From CAYZQH01 sp050300015 (GTDB lineage Bacteria > Pseudomonadota > Gammaproteobacteria > Pseudomonadales > Cellvibrionaceae), in assembly GCA_050300015.1 (NCBI GenBank), contig JBNKWZ010000029.1:62001-126000 (forward strand): DNA of 64,000 bases, in the 5' to 3' direction. Below are positions 60,822-64,000 of this stretch, piece by piece (position 1 is the first letter of the stretch; every line of letters begins with the position of its first letter). The translations under genes and the position numbers were made by a program. A model generated the notes under the pieces. It was given only the letters and a program-made list of their open reading frames with translations, was not told where the DNA came from and did not search any database.

Positions 60822-61985
60822 CTACGACAGTCTTTCAACAAAATCCGTATAGTCAAAGGATTTGACGATGCGGATTTGACCATTTTGGCTATTGGCAATG
60901 GCAATGGTGGGTAAGGGAATGCCGTTGAAGGTCGTATTTTTGACCATTGTGTAAATCGCCATATCCTCAAACATCAACCGTTGTCCGGTGTGTAGCGGTT
61001 GGTTAAAACTATAGTCACCGATTACGTCTCCGGTTAAACAACTAGGGCCTCCTAGCCGGTAAGTGTATTTCGCGTTGCCAGGGTCTTGCGCGCCTGTGAT
61101 GCGTGGTCGGTAGGGCATTTCCAGCACGTCCGGCATATGACAAGTCGCAGAGGCATCCAGAATCGCAATGTTCATGCCGTTATGCAATGTGTCCAGGACT
61201 TCTGTCACCAAAATACCGGCGTTAAGCGCGATCGCTTCACCGGGCTCCAAATACACTTGAACTTGATGCTGCTGTTGGAATTGACGTACACGTTCAATCA
61301 AGGCATCCACTTGGTAGCCTTCACGAGTAATATGGTGTCCGCCGCCAAAGTTCACCCATCGCATTTGTTGAAGAATGTTAGAAAAGCGATCTTCGATAAC
61401 GCGCAATGTGCGCGCTAAAGGTTCAAAATCCTGCTCACATAGCGTGTGAAAATGTAGCCCTTCGATACCGGTAAAGTCTAAGCCTTCCAGTTGTTTCAGT
61501 GTTGATCCCATACGCGAGCAAGGTGCACAGGGATCATAAATCGGGGTGGCGCCCTCTGAGTGCTCGGGATTAATTCGGATCCCGAAGGACAATTCAGGGC
61601 GTTGTTTTTTTGCCGATAGACACTGCTCTTTGAATTGTAACCACTGACTAGGACTATTGAACACTACGTGGTTAGACACGGCAAGAATTTCTGCCATTTC
61701 ATTTGGGCGGTAAGCTGCCGCGTAAGTATGAACCTCACCGCCAAATTGTTCTCGTCCAAGTTTGGCTTCAAACAACCCGCTCGCGCATGTGCCCTTTAGG
61801 TAGCGCATGATCAAAGGTGCAAAGGCATACATGGAAAAAGCCTTTAACGCCAGTAACACCTTCGCGCCACTGTCTTGTTGAACTTTGGCGAGAATTTTGA
61901 GATTGTTTTCTATCGCCACCTCGTCCACAACGTAGCAGGGACTGGAGAGGTCAGAAATGTTCAGTTGGGACAACGTATGGGGCAT
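60822..61985 (-). CDS. nspC: Carboxynorspermidine decarboxylase
   Basis: 387 residues, a fold III PLP decarboxylase. The PLP Lys is in LLALKAFSMYAF, the phosphate-binding region is NFGGGHHITREGYQ, and LEPGEAIALN, AILDASATCHMPDVLE and GGPSCLTGDVIGDY follow as in NspC. It turns carboxynorspermidine or carboxyspermidine into norspermidine or spermidine. It follows the dehydrogenase gene, with a repeat-containing 57-base gap. Confidence 0.93.
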   Translation of the reverse strand: MPHTLSQLNISDLSSPCYVVDEVAIENNLKILAKVQQDSGAKVLLALKAFSMYAFAPLIMRYLKGTCASGLFEAKLGREQFGGEVHTYAAAYRPNEMAEILAVSNHVVFNSPSQWLQFKEQCLSAKKQRPELSFGIRINPEHSEGATPIYDPCAPCSRMGSTLKQLEGLDFTGIEGLHFHTLCEQDFEPLARTLRVIEDRFSNILQQMRWVNFGGGHHITREGYQVDALIERVRQFQQQHQVQVYLEPGEAIALNAGILVTEVLDTLHNGMNIAILDASATCHMPDVLEMPYRPRITGAQDPGNAKYTYRLGGPSCLTGDVIGDYSFNQPLHTGQRLMFEDMAIYTMVKNTTFNGIPLPTIAIANSQNGQIRIVKSFDYTDFVERLS

Positions 61986-62000
61986 ATTGAACCTATTTAC

Positions 62001-62037
62001 AAAGCGGGAGCTAGCAAAGCGGGAGCCAGCCCCGCTT
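62001..62037. repeat. Duplicated 15-bp unit with competing hairpins between the dehydrogenase gene and nspC
   Basis: AAAGCGGGAGCTAGC (62001-62015) and AAAGCGGGAGCCAGC (62016-62030) are a near-perfect tandem pair, followed by CCCGCTT (62031-62037). Either AAGCGGG copy can pair with that CCCGCTT, giving two alternative stems just upstream of the nspC start on the minus strand. Possible attenuation or mRNA processing element. Confidence 0.5.
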
Positions 62038-62042
62038 GTGCA

Positions 62043-63242
62043 TTACGATTGTAAGCCAGTGCTATTCAGTTCTACGACTTGCCAGGGTAAGCCATATTGG
62101 TTCAAGTCGTTCATAAAGGGGTCTGGGTCGAACTGTTCCATATTCCAAACGCCGGGTTTCATCCACTTGCCATCCAGCATCATTTTTGCACCGATCATGG
62201 CAGGTACACCTGTGGTGTAGGAGATGGCCTGTGACTGCACCTCTTCGAAGCAGGCTTCGTGATCGCATATATTGTAGATGTAAACAATTTTCGGTTGACC
62301 GTCTTTGATACCCTTGGCCACACACCCGATACAGGTTTTACCTTTTGTTAAAGGGCCTAGGCTAGAGGGATCGGGTAATACTGCTTTTAAAAACTGTAAA
62401 GGTATGATTTCAACACCTTCGTATTGTACCGGTGCGATACCGGTCATCCCAACATTTTGTAGCACCTCTAGATGCTTTAAATAGTTAGAGGAAAAAGTCA
62501 TCCAGAATCGAGCACGCTGAATTTCTGGGAAGTGCGTGGTGATAGACTCCAGTTCTTCGTGATACATCAAATAGATATCTTTGGGTCCAATACCTTCTGG
62601 AAAATCAAAGCTGTCTTTGACCGAAAGTGGGTCTGTCTCGACCCATTGGCCTTGACTCCAATAGCGGCCTTTGGCCGTGACTTCGCGAATGTTTATTTCG
62701 GGATTAAAGTTAGTAGCGAAAGGCTGACCGTGATCGCCGGCATTACAGTCAATAATGTCCAGTTCATGGATTTCGTCTAAATAGTGCTTTTTAATGTAGG
62801 CGGTGTACACGTTGGTAACGCCCGGATCAAAACCGCTGCCAAGCAATGCCATAAGGCCTGCCTGGGTGAACTTATCTTGGTAGGCCCATTGCCATTTGTA
62901 TTCGAATTTGGCTTCCTCGGGTGGCTCGTAATTCGCTGTGTCTAAATAGTGAACACCCGCCTTTAAGCAAGCCTCCATAATGTGGAGGTCTTGATAGGGC
63001 AAAGCCACGTTGATCACAAGGCTGGGCTTTTCTGCTTCAAGTAATGCGCTAAGCTCAGGGACATTGTCCGCGTCGACTTGTGCCGTGCGAATAGGGCGTG
63101 ATATTTGCGCTGCAATTTTTTTACATTTCTCTTCTGTTCGGCTGGCAAGGATGATGTCGCTAAAGACTTCGGGTAATTGGGCGCATTTGTGTGTCACAAC
63201 ACCCCCAACACCACCAGCACCAATGATTAAAACTTTACTCAT
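62043..63242 (-). CDS. Carboxynorspermidine dehydrogenase (saccharopine dehydrogenase family)
   Basis: 399 residues with AGGAGAAAGCT before the ATG. The NAD(P) motif VLIIGAGGVGGVVTHKCAQ opens the protein. LLGSGFDPGVTNVYTAYI and IDCNAGDHGQPFATNFNPE are characteristic of the carboxynorspermidine synthase branch. It reductively couples aspartate-semialdehyde with diaminopropane or putrescine. The gene lies between speA and nspC, which supports the putrescine-to-spermidine use. Confidence 0.9.
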   Translation of the reverse strand: MSKVLIIGAGGVGGVVTHKCAQLPEVFSDIILASRTEEKCKKIAAQISRPIRTAQVDADNVPELSALLEAEKPSLVINVALPYQDLHIMEACLKAGVHYLDTANYEPPEEAKFEYKWQWAYQDKFTQAGLMALLGSGFDPGVTNVYTAYIKKHYLDEIHELDIIDCNAGDHGQPFATNFNPEINIREVTAKGRYWSQGQWVETDPLSVKDSFDFPEGIGPKDIYLMYHEELESITTHFPEIQRARFWMTFSSNYLKHLEVLQNVGMTGIAPVQYEGVEIIPLQFLKAVLPDPSSLGPLTKGKTCIGCVAKGIKDGQPKIVYIYNICDHEACFEEVQSQAISYTTGVPAMIGAKMMLDGKWMKPGVWNMEQFDPDPFMNDLNQYGLPWQVVELNSTGLQS

Positions 63243-63264
63243 AGCTTTCTCCTAACCCAACACT

Positions 63265-64000
63265 TTATTTTTCATAATAGGTGTAGCCGCGCATGCTGTC
63301 AGAAAAAGCACTCATAATGCTTTGTCGCTCGCTGGCGGAAATTTTGCCTTCGCGAACAGCTTGCTCTGCTGCTCTACGAAAACGATCTTGCATAACTTGT
63401 GGGTTGTATTCCACATAGCTGAGCACATCTGCAACACTATCGCCTTCAATTTCTTCGGCGAATTCGCAATGACCTTCTTCTGAGATGCGGACACTTACCA
63501 CATTGGTATCACCAAATAGATTGTGAAGATCGCCCAAAGTCTCTTGGTATGCGCCCACTAAGAACACCCCAATGTAGTATTCTTCATTGTCTTTGAGTTC
63601 ATGCAGAGGCAGTGTGCGACGTGTGTTGTGTAGGTCTGCAAAGCGGTCTATTTTACCGTCGCAGTCACAGGTGATATCCGCGATGATGGCTTGCCGGGTA
63701 GGTCGCTCCACCAAACGATGAATGGGCGAGATCGGGAAGATTTGATCTATCGCCCAAATGTCAGGTAGCGATTGAAATAGGCTAAAGTTACAGTAGTAAA
63801 TATCTGCCAGTTGTTCTTTAAGCTTATCCAGTTCGCGCAGTGCTTTTGGGGCATCTTCCGATAAATCCAAAAGGTGATGCATCACTTTTAGAAAAAGATT
63901 CTCGGCCAAGGCTCTCGAGCGTAAGCTCACTTGTCCACGCTTAAACAATTCTCGGAGCTCATCGCGGTAAAACAGCGCGTCGTTATAGCACTCTTGAAGA
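63265..64000 (-). CDS. speA: Biosynthetic arginine decarboxylase (partial, 5' end outside window)
   Basis: The C-terminal 244 residues are visible, and the frame continues through the right edge. Recognisable SpeA segments: YYCNFSLFQSLPDIWAIDQ, FPISPIHRLVERPTRQAI, ADITCDCDGKIDRF and FLVGAYQETLGDLHNLFGD, ending with the conserved SMRGYTYYEK. The enzyme decarboxylates arginine to agmatine, the precursor of putrescine. First visible gene of the polyamine unit; the dehydrogenase follows by 22 bases. Confidence 0.93.
   Translation of the reverse strand, partial: LQECYNDALFYRDELRELFKRGQVSLRSRALAENLFLKVMHHLLDLSEDAPKALRELDKLKEQLADIYYCNFSLFQSLPDIWAIDQIFPISPIHRLVERPTRQAIIADITCDCDGKIDRFADLHNTRRTLPLHELKDNEEYYIGVFLVGAYQETLGDLHNLFGDTNVVSVRISEEGHCEFAEEIEGDSVADVLSYVEYNPQVMQDRFRRAAEQAVREGKISASERQSIMSAFSDSMRGYTYYEK

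Overview
The window looks like the chromosome of a marine, polysaccharide-degrading gammaproteobacterium of the Cellvibrionales type (relatives of Saccharophagus, Teredinibacter, Cellvibrio and Simiduia). The reasons are a lipoprotein with a run of 12 serines at the left edge, a mannan-degradation cluster ordered like that of Cellvibrio mixtus, a GH43 lipoprotein, and Pseudomonas-like housekeeping orders (gloB-yafS-rnhA-dnaQ, nudC-hypothetical-sohB, fimL, cysI-DUF934). No rRNA, CRISPR array, prophage or transposase was seen. This placement is inference from gene content only.

Layout. 1-4.7 kb: edge of a poly-Ser haem-motif lipoprotein, a gene-poor stretch, a hipBA toxin-antitoxin pair and a GH43 lipoprotein. 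4.8-10.2 kb: a NatAB-like ABC exporter followed by an S33-type hydrolase, then fructosamine kinase divergent from djlA. 10.4-23.1 kb: S1/P1 nuclease coupled to an SDR, an HDOD-GAF protein, mltD, gloB, a methyltransferase, rnhA, dnaQ, fimL, nudC, a membrane protein and sohB. 23.4-34.6 kb: a cation/proton antiporter, the sulfite reductase pair, metH with DUF2970 and two small ORFs shorter than 50 codons, nfuA, a DAHP synthase and trmH. 34.7-46.2 kb: the mannan locus (degenerate AGE-fold protein, arfB, LacI regulator, GH130 phosphorylase, 2-epimerase, GH5 lipoprotein). This runs on into a pseudouridine synthase, a hydrolase and a spermidine-synthase-like gene, then a lipoprotein with three Kazal-like repeats. 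46.2-52 kb: a structured non-coding stretch, rhodanese, rsmC, rsuA, folD, tRNA-Pro/Arg/His, hemN with an FNR/Anr-like box, and a flavin reductase. 52-64 kb: an M16C peptidase, a DUF599-Ser/Thr kinase-metacaspase lipoprotein cluster, and a polyamine cluster (speA, carboxynorspermidine dehydrogenase, nspC) running into a small diguanylate cyclase and a lipoprotein hydrolase.

How the genes work together. In the mannan locus the GH5 lipoprotein would release small mannosides at the cell surface. The 2-epimerase would turn mannobiose into mannosyl-glucose, and the GH130 enzyme would phosphorolyse that to mannose-1-phosphate and glucose, with the LacI protein as the likely switch. No transporter for the oligosaccharide is in the window. 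The polyamine genes form the aspartate-semialdehyde route to spermidine or norspermidine and sit beside a diguanylate cyclase.

The strongest candidate for an undescribed system is 55.1-59.3 kb: a DUF599 membrane protein, a transmembrane kinase with HSD in place of HRD, and a lipoprotein joining Sel1 repeats, a coiled coil and a caspase fold. The next most interesting items are a 74-bp, three-hairpin intergenic repeat present twice (about 4.76 and 10.22 kb), a region of mutually exclusive hairpins followed by a terminator (46.29-46.37 kb), and the triple Kazal-like lipoprotein.
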